A stretch of 7,595 bases of DNA from the NCBI GenBank assembly GCA_024681275.1, contig JAILBD010000010.1:1-7595 (forward strand), in the 5' to 3' direction. This stretch comes from Erysipelotrichaceae bacterium. Its GTDB lineage: Bacteria; Bacillota_I; Bacilli_A; Erysipelotrichales; Erysipelotrichaceae. Made by a program: the position numbers and the translations under genes. This document shows positions 1 through 6,442 of the stretch, one piece after another. The notes beneath the pieces were generated by a model. That model was not told the origin of the DNA. It saw only the letters and a program-made list of their open reading frames with translations, and ran no database searches. Numbering within the stretch: the first letter of the stretch is position 1; each line of letters starts with the position of its first letter.

Positions 1-617
1 CCCCGGCCCCAGTCCAGAGTGCCGAAACTGTCTTCCTTATTAAATATATACTCTTTGCCATCAAAGAAGACCTTCCCTTCCGCCGGCATGCAGTTGATCT
101 TCTGGTTGTAATAGAAGTGGACCTTGGATTCCCTGTATGGGGTGACGATGACCATGGAGTCATCCTCCTTCTTCTCCAGACAGATCGACCCTCTGATCGG
201 CTTGCCCTCAAAGAAATCCTCCATTTCAAAGTTGAGTATCCTCTTGTCATCCTCGTGAAGGAACTCGATCTTGTAGCCTTTGCCATCGCCCTTCACATCG
301 CCCGAAACAGAAGAAGACGGGAAATTGCGCTTGCCCAGAGTCAGCACCTTCATCGGCGAATTCGTGTGTTCACACGGAACGCGGAAGTCGATCAGGGAGA
401 TCGAATCCAGGGCCATGTAGGAGTTGTCATCCACGGTCAAAGCGATCGCATAGTCCCTGTTATAGACAAGATAGTAGTCCCATTCCTTGATCCGCAGGGA
501 ATTGGCCTTGATCGCCTTGCGGTCATAATCCAGGATCAGGCTCCTTGCATAACCCGGCTCGATCAGATGCCCGTTCTCATCCAGAAGCGGATGTCTTTGC
601 GTGATCTCATGCTGCAT
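1..617 (-). CDS. DUF2804 family protein, partial (C-terminus beyond left edge)
   Basis: The minus-strand frame from the ATG at 617-615 stays open to the window edge, giving 205 visible residues. I recognise it as a DUF2804 protein from the N-terminal pattern (MQHEIT, PLLDENG, EPGYARSL, YDRKAIKA, IKEWDYYLV), the conserved FYYNQKINCMPA at residues 168-179, and the LDWGRG motif starting at residue 201. Members are usually well over 300 residues, so roughly the last third is missing. No signal peptide or membrane segment is visible, so it is probably cytosolic. The biochemical role of the family is not known to me, and no catalytic residues can be assigned. The start lies 4 bases after the nadD stop. 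Its ribosome binding site (GGAAAGGAAA, 625-634) lies inside the last codons of nadD, which points to co-transcription and translational coupling with the NAD genes. The family call is confident; a link to NAD metabolism is inferred from position only. Confidence 0.85.
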   Translation of the reverse strand, partial: MQHEITQRHPLLDENGHLIEPGYARSLILDYDRKAIKANSLRIKEWDYYLVYNRDYAIALTVDDNSYMALDSISLIDFRVPCEHTNSPMKVLTLGKRNFPSSSVSGDVKGDGKGYKIEFLHEDDKRILNFEMEDFFEGKPIRGSICLEKKEDDSMVIVTPYRESKVHFYYNQKINCMPAEGKVFFDGKEYIFNKEDSFGTLDWGR

Positions 618-621
618 ATTT

Positions 622-1185
622 CTATTTCCTTTCCATGTTCAACAGATAATCATAAACATCTTCATCGATCATATCCGCGATCGCTTCACGATCATCCAGA
701 TGTTCCCTGATATACGTGGAACTGATATCGATCTGCTTCAGCTTCAGGATCCTGTAATCCTCTTTGTGCATCTTTTTCATCAAAGAAACGATCTGTTTTC
801 TTTTGATCTGATCCCTTGGCAAAACGATGAACTCATTTTCCAGAAGTTCCTCATAATGCTTCCATTCGTTGAAACGGGGCAGATTGTCCGCACCCAGGAT
901 CAGGGCGAAAACATCATCCGGATGATCCTTCTTCAGCTGCTCAAAGATCATGTAGGTGTACGGATACTCGTTGTAGGTCTCATCGATCCTGATGGCCTCT
1001 TTTGCCGCCAGTTTCAGCATCGCGATACGATCCTTCAGAGGATAGAGATCATTCTTCTCCCAATAGGAACCAGTCGGAATGATCCAGACCTCATCGACAA
1101 GGCTCTGATCGATGCAGGCTTGTGCGATGGCGATGTGTCCCTTGTGAACAGGATTGAAGGAGCCGACATAGATCCCGATCTTCAT
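622..1185 (-). CDS. nadD: Nicotinate-nucleotide adenylyltransferase (NaMN adenylyltransferase)
   Basis: This 187-residue cytosolic enzyme is predicted to join NaMN and ATP into nicotinate adenine dinucleotide plus pyrophosphate, the middle step from nicotinate to NAD. The nucleotidyltransferase signature GSFNPVHKGH is at residues 8-17 with both histidines. GADNLPRFNEW (98-108) is the conserved family block, and ISSTYIR (154-160) is the C-terminal nucleotide-binding motif. The frame is open upstream to 1422, but that extension lies inside nadE in another frame; MKIGIYVGSF at 1185 is the proper start because the first beta strand and the HxGH motif follow at once. The start is one base after the nadE stop and has only a weak AGGAT (1197-1201) before it, so translation probably depends on coupling. 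The usual NadD PPHK segment is replaced by SYWEKNDLYPLKDR (40-53), marking a divergent branch. A related adenylyltransferase with NMN preference is the main alternative, but the neighbours favour NadD. Confidence 0.88.
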   Translation of the reverse strand: MKIGIYVGSFNPVHKGHIAIAQACIDQSLVDEVWIIPTGSYWEKNDLYPLKDRIAMLKLAAKEAIRIDETYNEYPYTYMIFEQLKKDHPDDVFALILGADNLPRFNEWKHYEELLENEFIVLPRDQIKRKQIVSLMKKMHKEDYRILKLKQIDISSTYIREHLDDREAIADMIDEDVYDYLLNMERK

Positions 1186-1186
1186 C

Positions 1187-1942
1187 TTATCTTTCGATCC
1201 TGTAGACCGGGATATTGAATTTATGGGCAGCACCCCTGTGCAGTTTCTCGATCTTGGTTCTCTCTTCCTCATTGACTTCTTCACCCTTGATGATCTTGCC
1301 GATATCGGCATATCTGACACCCAGCTTGTCTTCGTCTGACAGGCCAGAGATGCCATCATCCGGTGTGCGGTAGAGGACCTTCTCCGGGACACCCAGGACC
1401 TCGCCGACTTTGATGACTTCATCGACGGTCAGCGAATAGATCGGAGCGATGTCATAGACGGAGTCACCGCCTTTCGTGAAATAGCCGACATAGAGCTCGC
1501 AGGCATTGGAAGTGCCCGGAACGATGTAGGTCCCTCCCCTGGTCGCTGAAAGCAGAGCTGCCAGATAATAGACAGAAGCCATGCGCAAGCGAGGCTTGAG
1601 GTTGATATCGGAATTCTTCAGCTCTTCCGCGCTGAAATCACCCAGTTTTGATGCTTCACCTTTGAACGCATCAAAGACGGAAGTCAAATCGATGTTCAGC
1701 ATTTCAAAACCGAACTTCTCCGCCACCAGCAGCGCATCATTCCGATCGGCATCCTTGGAATGGCAGGGAAGTGTCACGCCGACGACGTTCTCCTTGCCCA
1801 AAGCCGCGCACATGATCGCTGCGACCACGCCGGAATCCTTGCCGCCGGAAATGCCCAGCACAGCGCCTTTCAAACCGTTTTTCCGGTAGTAATCGCGGAC
1901 GAACGCAATGATCCTATCAGTCTCTTTTTTCGCATCAAACAT
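1187..1942 (-). CDS. nadE: Ammonia-dependent NAD(+) synthetase
   Basis: This 251-residue protein catalyses the last step of NAD synthesis: the ATP-driven amidation of nicotinate adenine dinucleotide, via an adenylated intermediate. The PP-loop SGGKDSG is at residues 32-38. Other family blocks are KPRLRM (116-121), GTSNACE (143-149), GYFTKGGD (153-160) and SDEDKLG (202-208). There is no N-terminal nitrilase/glutaminase domain, and the length matches the short, ammonia-using form rather than the long glutamine-using form. The ATG at 1942-1940 overlaps the end of pncB by 8 bases and is preceded by a good ribosome binding site, GAGGTG (1950-1955), 7 bases upstream and inside pncB. Its stop is one base before nadD. 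The protein acts in the cytosol and needs free ammonia or a separate ammonia source. The assignment is secure. Confidence 0.96.
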   Translation of the reverse strand: MFDAKKETDRIIAFVRDYYRKNGLKGAVLGISGGKDSGVVAAIMCAALGKENVVGVTLPCHSKDADRNDALLVAEKFGFEMLNIDLTSVFDAFKGEASKLGDFSAEELKNSDINLKPRLRMASVYYLAALLSATRGGTYIVPGTSNACELYVGYFTKGGDSVYDIAPIYSLTVDEVIKVGEVLGVPEKVLYRTPDDGISGLSDEDKLGVRYADIGKIIKGEEVNEEERTKIEKLHRGAAHKFNIPVYRIER

Positions 1943-3149
1943 TTTTCATCACCTCATTATTCATGCGCCATTCTATGCTTCTTTGCAGATAATCGACATA
2001 CTCCTGATTCTCGCACATCGACTTGCCATCGACATCCGAGATCTTTGCCACATCCTGTCCGTTGCACCTGGTCACCTTCATGACGATGTTCAGGGCATCC
2101 ACTTCCGTATCATTGGACAGATAAGTGCCGATGCCAAACGCCACCTTGCACCGGCCCTTGAAGTAACGGCAGAGCCTGGTCGCTTTCTCCAGATTCAATG
2201 AATCCGAGAAAAGCAGGAGCTTGTTCTTCGGATCGATGCCCAGCGACTCATAGTGTTTCAGCATCTTGTCGCCCCAGGCGAACGGATCAGAAGAATCATG
2301 ACGGACACCGGAGAACAGAGTCGCAAAAGTCAGCCGGAAATCCCTGAGGAAACAGTCGGTCGTGATGGTATCGGTCAGAGCGGTGCCGTTGAGGACACCG
2401 TATTCCTTGACCCAGGCGTTCAGTGCATAATAATTGGAATAAGCCGGATTGTGCTTGTGATCTCCCTGTCCGACACACATGATCCATTCATGCGCCATCG
2501 TGCCCACCGGTGTCAGATCGTATTTCCTGGCCAGGTAGACGTTGGAAGTCCCCAGATAATACGACTTCGGATTGCGGTATTCAGCCAGTTTGGAAACGAT
2601 GAAATCCTGTGCTTCCGATGAGAGTCTTCTGCGCAGACCGAATTCGGAGAAAGACTCCAGTTCATATTCCCCGTTCCGGATCTTTTCACACTTGGCGATC
2701 GCCCTCTCCTTGAACTGTCTCAGCAGTTCATCGTAGTCATAGGTCATGCGGAAATAGACCTCGTTAATGATGGCCAGGGTAGGCACCTCATACATCGAAG
2801 TGTTCAGCCAGGTGCCGGTCGTTTTGACGATCAGTTTCCCGTCTTGAGTCAGATCGAAATGGAAATCCTCATAGCGGGGCTGCCACAGACGCAGGAAATC
2901 CACATAGCTGCCTTTGATCCAGCGGATCTCATTCAGATAAGCCAGTTCGTCTTCATCAAAACGCAATGCGCAATACAGACGGATCTGATGTTTGATCTCT
3001 TCAAAGATCTCTTTCGTGAAAACAACGCCTTCGTTGCGGCATCTGAAAGTCCAGGTCGTCTTATAGTCAGAGTACTGGTGATAGATGGCCTGTCCCATAG
3101 AAAACTTATACAGGTCGTTCTCCAAAAGCGATGTGATGATCTGATCCAT
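1935..3149 (-). CDS. pncB: Nicotinate phosphoribosyltransferase
   Basis: First gene of the leftward operon; 404 residues, close to the roughly 400 of the enterobacterial PncB type. It converts nicotinate and PRPP to NaMN in the cytosol, normally coupled to ATP hydrolysis through a phosphohistidine. Visible family features are the N-terminal LLENDLYKFSMGQAIYHQY (8-26), EFGLRRR (169-175), GTMAHEW (216-222) whose H220 corresponds to the phosphorylated histidine (H219 in the Salmonella enzyme), GVRHDSSDP (281-289), FSDSLNL (314-320) and the phosphate-binding FGIGTYLSND (338-347). All expected motifs are present, so the enzyme should be active. The start at 3149 has an AGAGGT site (3159-3164) about 10 bases upstream and a plausible promoter before that. 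The gene supplies NaMN to nadD, and the product then goes to nadE, both encoded directly downstream. Confidence 0.96.
   Translation of the reverse strand: MDQIITSLLENDLYKFSMGQAIYHQYSDYKTTWTFRCRNEGVVFTKEIFEEIKHQIRLYCALRFDEDELAYLNEIRWIKGSYVDFLRLWQPRYEDFHFDLTQDGKLIVKTTGTWLNTSMYEVPTLAIINEVYFRMTYDYDELLRQFKERAIAKCEKIRNGEYELESFSEFGLRRRLSSEAQDFIVSKLAEYRNPKSYYLGTSNVYLARKYDLTPVGTMAHEWIMCVGQGDHKHNPAYSNYYALNAWVKEYGVLNGTALTDTITTDCFLRDFRLTFATLFSGVRHDSSDPFAWGDKMLKHYESLGIDPKNKLLLFSDSLNLEKATRLCRYFKGRCKVAFGIGTYLSNDTEVDALNIVMKVTRCNGQDVAKISDVDGKSMCENQEYVDYLQRSIEWRMNNEVMKNV
1950..1955 (-). promoter_or_regulatory. nadE ribosome binding site within pncB
   Basis: The minus strand reads GAGGTG ending 7 bases before the nadE ATG (1942-1940). 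It lies inside the last codons of pncB and supports the start that overlaps pncB by 8 bases. Ribosomes finishing pncB can therefore reinitiate locally on nadE. Confidence 0.75.
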
Positions 3150-3187
3150 AATATATGTACCTCTTATCTCTTCTTATCCTTATATTT

Positions 3188-3216
3188 ATTATAATTCAGC
3201 CATCATCGATACACAA
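3188..3216 (-). promoter_or_regulatory. Predicted promoter of the pncB-nadE-nadD operon
   Basis: On the minus strand there is a perfect TATAAT (-10) at 3188-3193, preceded after exactly 17 bases by TTGTGT (3211-3216), which matches three positions of the -35 consensus. Transcription should begin near 3181, giving a leader of about 30 bases with the AGAGGT ribosome binding site at 3159-3164. Such a short leader leaves no room for a riboswitch, so any control of NAD salvage is more likely to act through a DNA-binding repressor. The -10 is strong; the -35 is weak. Confidence 0.65.
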
Positions 3217-3220
3217 ATGC

Positions 3221-3254
3221 GGTCCCGGAAACACCATTCTGGCACGACTGGACC
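3221..3254. repeat. Short inverted repeat upstream of the pncB promoter
   Basis: GGTCC (3221-3225) and GGACC (3250-3254) form a 5-base inverted repeat with a 24-base spacer. Its centre is about 57 bases upstream of the predicted pncB transcription start. It could be an operator, but arms this short can arise by chance, and I could not match it to a known NiaR-type site. Confidence 0.2.
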
Positions 3255-3260
3255 CGTGAA

Positions 3261-3294
3261 ACAGAAAAAACTGCATAAAATAAGCATTTTCTGC
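3261..3294 (+). promoter_or_regulatory. Phased A/T tracts upstream of the rpsL promoter (UP-element-like)
   Basis: Directly upstream of the rpsL -35 box there are tracts of six A (3265-3270), four A (3277-3280) and four T (3287-3290). Their centres are about 10 to 11 bases apart, close to one helical turn. This spacing is what curved DNA or an UP element contacted by the RNA polymerase alpha subunit would show, and it suits a strong ribosomal promoter. The same stretch contains an interrupted inverted repeat, CAGAAAA (3262-3268) with TTTTCTG (3287-3293), so an operator is an alternative reading. Confidence 0.4.
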
Positions 3295-3323
3295 TTGATT
3301 TGGGACTGCTGTTCTGATAATAT
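3295..3323 (+). promoter_or_regulatory. Predicted promoter of the str operon (rpsL)
   Basis: TTGATT (3295-3300, four of six consensus positions) is followed after 17 bases by TAATAT (3318-3323, four of six). The -10 is preceded by TG and one base (3315-3317), the extended -10 arrangement, which compensates for the imperfect hexamers. Transcription should start near 3330, leaving a leader of about 87 bases. No other stretch in the 267-base intergenic region gives a better rightward promoter. GATAAT at 3316-3321 is an alternative -10, but it would shorten the spacer to 15. Confidence 0.65.
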
Positions 3324-3330
3324 AAATAAG

Positions 3331-3364
3331 CTGACGGATCCGAAAGGATCTATATATAAGTCAG
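3331..3364 (+). promoter_or_regulatory. rpsL leader stem-loop 1, GAAA tetraloop
   Basis: GATCC (3337-3341) pairs perfectly with GGATC (3346-3350) across a GAAA loop, a GNRA tetraloop; G3336 with U3351 adds a wobble pair. Outside it, CTGAC (3331-3335) is complementary to GTCAG (3360-3364), with an unpaired AU-rich bulge of about eight bases on the 3' side. The element begins almost at the predicted transcription start. A helix, one-sided bulge and tetraloop is the kind of shape ribosomal proteins bind. There is no U-run after it, so it is not an intrinsic terminator. The pairing is read directly; the regulatory role is inferred. Confidence 0.5.
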
Positions 3365-3370
3365 ATATTT

Positions 3371-3392
3371 GGCACACCTGATAACGTGTGCT
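3371..3392 (+). promoter_or_regulatory. rpsL leader stem-loop 2, just before the ribosome binding site
   Basis: GCACAC (3372-3377) pairs perfectly with GTGTGC (3386-3391) around an 8-base loop, and G3371 with U3392 gives a seventh, wobble pair. It ends 11 bases before the AAAGGAG of rpsL. No poly-U follows, so it does not look like a terminator. Together with stem-loop 1 it makes a compact two-hairpin leader that could be stabilised by S12, S7 or another ligand to limit access to the ribosome binding site, or could simply protect the mRNA 5' end. Confidence 0.5.
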
Positions 3393-3416
3393 TCATAGAA
3401 AAGAAAGGAGATACAC

Positions 3417-3827
3417 ATGCCAACAATTAATCAGTTAGTAAGAAAAGGCAGAAAAGCGAGAACATTCAAGTCAAAGGCTCCGGCTTTAAATAGAGGCTAC
3501 AACTCATTAAAGAATCGTCCGATCGACCTGGCTTCTCCTCAGAAAAGAGGCGTCTGCACCCGTGTCGGTACGATGACACCTAAGAAGCCAAACTCAGCTT
3601 TAAGAAAGTATGCCCGTGTTCGTTTATCTAACGGTATGGAAGTCACAGCTTACATCCCTGGTATCGGACACAATCTTCAGGAACACTCAGTTGTTATGAT
3701 CCGTGGCGGACGTGTTAAGGATTTACCAGGTGTCCGTTACCATATCATAAGAGGTACGCTCGACTGCGCGGGTGTTGACGGAAGAATGCAGGGTCGTTCA
3801 TTATACGGCGCTAAAAAACCTAAGTAA
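3417..3827 (+). CDS. rpsL: Small ribosomal subunit protein S12 (uS12)
   Basis: This 136-residue protein sits near the decoding centre of the 30S subunit and governs decoding accuracy. Landmarks are [12 protein letters not shown] at the N-terminus, [21 protein letters not shown] (40-60), [19 protein letters not shown] (82-100) and KDLPGVRYH (101-109). Compared with the E. coli protein there is an extra stretch of about 13 residues before SPQKRG, as usual in Gram-positive S12. K56, equivalent to the E. coli position where substitutions give streptomycin resistance (K42 of the mature protein), is lysine, as is K101 in the second resistance loop, so the sequence looks wild type. D102 corresponds to the aspartate methylthiolated by RimO in some bacteria. 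The AAAGGAG ribosome binding site at 3404-3410 is 6 bases before the ATG. It is the first gene of the str operon and precedes rpsG by 20 bases. Confidence 0.98.
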   Translation: MPTINQLVRKGRKARTFKSKAPALNRGYNSLKNRPIDLASPQKRGVCTRVGTMTPKKPNSALRKYARVRLSNGMEVTAYIPGIGHNLQEHSVVMIRGGRVKDLPGVRYHIIRGTLDCAGVDGRMQGRSLYGAKKPK

Positions 3828-3847
3828 AACATGAAAGGAGATTAAAA

Positions 3848-4318
3848 ATGCCAAGAAAAGGACATATTGCGAAACGAGATGTATTGGTAGATCCTATCTA
3901 CAATTCAAAGCTTGTGACACGTTTAATCAACAAGATCATGTTAGATGGTAAAAAAGGTGTCGCACAGAACATCCTGTACAATGCATTCGATATCGTAGAA
4001 AAGAAGACAGGCCAGCAGCCAATGGAAGTATTTGAAAAAGCATTGGACAATGTCATGCCTGAACTCGAATTGAAATTAAGAAGAGTCGGTGGTGCTAACT
4101 ACCAGGTCCCGGTCGAAGTTTCTGATGAAAGAAGACTGACTCTGGGTCTGAGATGGATCGTCAACTATTCCAGATTGAGATCTGAAAGAACGATGGAAGA
4201 AAGATTAGCTGCAGAGATCATCGACGCATCTAATGGTGTCGGTCAGTCTGTCAAGAAGAAAGACGATACACATAAGATGGCTGAAGCTAACAAAGCATTC
4301 GCTCACTATCGCTGGTAA
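3848..4318 (+). CDS. rpsG: Small ribosomal subunit protein S7 (uS7)
   Basis: This 156-residue protein is the primary binder that organises the 3' major domain (head) of 16S rRNA and contacts the E-site region. The standard length and blocks are present: [20 protein letters not shown] at the start, the beta-hairpin [14 protein letters not shown] (78-91), [15 protein letters not shown] (95-109) and the C-terminal [18 protein letters not shown]. The AAAGGAG ribosome binding site (3834-3840) is 7 bases before the ATG. Only 20 bases separate it from rpsL. In E. coli, S7 represses its operon by binding the longer rpsL-rpsG spacer; here the spacer is too short for that structure, so any feedback must use another site, perhaps the rpsL leader. 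Confidence 0.98.
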   Translation: MPRKGHIAKRDVLVDPIYNSKLVTRLINKIMLDGKKGVAQNILYNAFDIVEKKTGQQPMEVFEKALDNVMPELELKLRRVGGANYQVPVEVSDERRLTLGLRWIVNYSRLRSERTMEERLAAEIIDASNGVGQSVKKKDDTHKMAEANKAFAHYRW

Positions 4319-4339
4319 TCAGGAAAGGAAGGAAACGTT

Positions 4340-6433
4340 ATGGCACGTCAATATGCTTTAGAGAATACAAGGAATATTGGCATCATGGCGCACATCGATG
4401 CAGGCAAGACTACCTGTACTGAAAGAATTCTTTTCTTTACCGGAAAAACACACAAGATCGGTGAAACACATGATGGCGCCAGTCAGATGGACTGGATGGA
4501 ACAGGAACAGGAGAGAGGTATCACGATCACTTCTGCTGCTACCACGACCTTCTGGCCCGGTTCCAAAAACCAGATGCCAAAGACAAGGATCAACATCATC
4601 GATACGCCAGGTCACGTCGACTTCACGGTAGAAGTCGAAAGATCCCTGAGAGTATTGGATGGTGCGGTCACTGTATTGGATGCCAAGGCCGGTGTTGAAC
4701 CGCAGACCGAGACAGTCTGGAGACAGGCCTCCACATACGGGGTCCCAAGGATCGTCTTTGCCAACAAGATGGATGCGACCGGAGCTGACTTCACGATGTC
4801 AGTCAATTCGATCGGCGACAAGCTGGCAGCGAAAGCCGCCGCTATACAGATGCCGATCGGAGCAGAAAACACTTTCCGGGGCATCATCGACCTGGTCGAA
4901 AGAAAACAGTACATGTACCCTAACGATCAGGGCACAGATATCAAAGAGATGGAGATCGAAGAACAGTATGCCGATGATGCAGAACTCCTTCGAAGCGAAC
5001 TCATTGAAAAACTCTGTGATTATGATGACGATCTCATGGAAGTCTTCCTCGACGGTCAGGATCCTGATATCAGCCTGATCAAACAGGCGATCAGAAAAGC
5101 CGTGCTCACTTCGGAATTCTTCCCGGTGCTGTGCGGTTCGGCCTATAAAAACAAAGGTATTCAGCTGCTGCTGGATGCGATCGTCGATTATCTGCCTTCT
5201 CCGCTCGACGTACCTGCGATCAAAGGAACGACAAAGTTCGGAGATGAGGCGTTCAGACACGCAGACGACAAGGAACCGTTCTCTGCCCTGGCCTTCAAGG
5301 TCATGACAGACCCGTTCGTCGGAAGACTCACCTACTTCAGAGTCTACTCCGGTGTGGCATCTGCCGGTTCCTATGTGCTGAATGCAACAAAAGACTACAA
5401 GGAAAGATTTGGAAGATTGGTACAGATGCACGCGAATCACCGCGCCGATATCGATGAAGTCGACGCCGGAGATATCGCCGCAGCTGTAGGATTGAAAAAC
5501 ACTACGACAGGTGACACTCTCTGTGATGAGAAACACCCGATCATCCTGGAATCCATGGTATTCCCGGAGCCGGTCATCCAGATGTCGGTAGAGCCCAAAA
5601 CAAAGGCCGATTCCGACAAGATGGATATCGCTTTAGGCAAACTGGCAGAGGAAGACCCGACCTTCAGGACATACACCGACGAAGAGACCGGTCAGACGAT
5701 CATCGCCGGTATGGGTGAGCTTCATCTGGATATCATCGTCGATAGGATGAAACGCGAATTCAAAGTCGAATGCAATGTCGGCAAACCGCAGGTCGCTTAC
5801 CGTGAGACGATCAAGAAAGCAGCTGATTGTGAAGGCCGCTTCGTCAGACAGTCAGGCGGCAGAGGCCAGTATGGACACGTCTGGATCAGGTTTGAACCAA
5901 ACGAGACAGGCAAAGGATTTGAATTCATCGATGCCGTCGTGGGCGGTACTGTTCCTAGGGAATATATCAAACCGACACAGGAAGGCTTAAAGGCAGCACT
6001 GGAAAACGGACTGATCGCCGGATACCCGGTCGTTGACATTAAAGCGACCCTGTTTGATGGCTCATCTCACGAAGTCGACTCTTCGGAAATGGCCTTCAAG
6101 ACAGCGGCCAGCCTTGCGCTCAAGGAAGCTGCCAAAAAATGTGATCCGGTACTTCTCGAACCGATCATGGACGTCGAGATCACCGTCCCTACCGAGTACC
6201 TCGGTACAGTCATGGGCGATGTGACGAAACGGCGCGGACACATCAACGATCAGGAAGAAAGAGGCAATGCAGTCGTCATCAGAGCATACATCCCGTTATC
6301 GCAGATGTTCGGTTACGCAACAGACCTGAGATCCAATACTCAAGGCCGCGGAAACTACATGATGCAGATGCATCACTACTCTGAAGTACCGGCAAACATA
6401 GCCGATGAAATCGTCAAGAAAAACTCCCGATAG
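4340..6433 (+). CDS. fusA: Translation elongation factor G
   Basis: This 697-residue GTPase drives translocation of tRNA and mRNA on the ribosome and, with ribosome recycling factor, subunit splitting. GTPase motifs are G1 AHIDAGKTT (17-25), switch [12 protein letters not shown] (59-69), G3 DTPGH (88-92) with the catalytic-type H92, G4 NKMD (142-145) and G5 GSAYKNKG (266-273). Domain II follows ([18 protein letters not shown], 313-330), then domain III with EEDPTFR (437-443) and GMGELHLD (457-464), domain IV with GGRGQYGHV (506-514) and the tip loop [11 protein letters not shown] (573-583), and domain V with [11 protein letters not shown] (623-633). All parts of a canonical bacterial EF-G are present. 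A GGAAGGAAA ribosome binding site (4327-4335) precedes the ATG, 21 bases after rpsG. Codon choice is less biased than in its neighbours: at least seven AGG arginine codons occur, where the visible part of tuf has none. Confidence 0.98.
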   Translation: MARQYALENTRNIGIMAHIDAGKTTCTERILFFTGKTHKIGETHDGASQMDWMEQEQERGITITSAATTTFWPGSKNQMPKTRINIIDTPGHVDFTVEVERSLRVLDGAVTVLDAKAGVEPQTETVWRQASTYGVPRIVFANKMDATGADFTMSVNSIGDKLAAKAAAIQMPIGAENTFRGIIDLVERKQYMYPNDQGTDIKEMEIEEQYADDAELLRSELIEKLCDYDDDLMEVFLDGQDPDISLIKQAIRKAVLTSEFFPVLCGSAYKNKGIQLLLDAIVDYLPSPLDVPAIKGTTKFGDEAFRHADDKEPFSALAFKVMTDPFVGRLTYFRVYSGVASAGSYVLNATKDYKERFGRLVQMHANHRADIDEVDAGDIAAAVGLKNTTTGDTLCDEKHPIILESMVFPEPVIQMSVEPKTKADSDKMDIALGKLAEEDPTFRTYTDEETGQTIIAGMGELHLDIIVDRMKREFKVECNVGKPQVAYRETIKKAADCEGRFVRQSGGRGQYGHVWIRFEPNETGKGFEFIDAVVGGTVPREYIKPTQEGLKAALENGLIAGYPVVDIKATLFDGSSHEVDSSEMAFKTAASLALKEAAKKCDPVLLEPIMDVEITVPTEYLGTVMGDVTKRRGHINDQEERGNAVVIRAYIPLSQMFGYATDLRSNTQGRGNYMMQMHHYSEVPANIADEIVKKNSR

Positions 6434-6442
6434 CAATTGCTA
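6431..6442. repeat. Perfect 12-base palindrome over fusA stop and tuf -35
   Basis: TAGCAATTGCTA reads identically on both strands. Its first three bases are the fusA stop codon and its last six, TTGCTA, are the predicted -35 box of the tuf promoter. It may be a small operator or a coincidence of two constrained elements; it is too short and has no loop to act as a terminator. Confidence 0.5.

Noticed and set aside
117..710. Open plus-strand frame of 197 codons
   Set aside because: It lies opposite the DUF2804 gene and the end of nadD, has no ribosome binding site, and its translation resembles no family I know. The opposite strand encodes recognisable proteins.
601..1218. Open plus-strand frame of 205 codons
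   Set aside because: It is antisense to nadD, whose catalytic motifs are clear; the frame is a by-product of the complementary codon pattern.
1186..1422. N-terminal extension of the nadD frame to an upstream ATG
   Set aside because: The extension is serine/arginine-rich and lies wholly inside nadE in another frame. The conserved NadD start MKIGIYVGSF begins at 1185, one base after the nadE stop.
3150..3187. Riboswitch in the pncB leader
   Set aside because: With a promoter at 3188-3216 the leader is only about 30 bases, too short for any NAD- or niacin-sensing riboswitch, and no stable pairing is visible.
3189..3377. Minus-strand open frame of 62 codons in the divergent intergenic region
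   Set aside because: It runs across both predicted promoters and the rpsL leader hairpins, has no convincing ribosome binding site, and the peptide shows nothing recognisable.
3331..3392. Leader hairpins as an intrinsic terminator or attenuator
   Set aside because: Neither stem is followed by a run of T on the plus strand, so Rho-independent termination is not supported.
3570..3600. Streptomycin-resistance substitution in rpsL
   Set aside because: The TPKKPNS loop is intact with lysine at residue 56, and KDLPGV at 101-106 is also wild type.
3828..3847. E. coli-style S7 repressor site between rpsL and rpsG
   Set aside because: The spacer is only 20 bases and is filled by the rpsG ribosome binding site, too short for the known S7-binding structure.
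4799..5536. Minus-strand open frame of 245 codons inside fusA
   Set aside because: Antisense to conserved EF-G domains, no ribosome binding site or recognisable motif; long antisense frames are common opposite genes of this codon composition.
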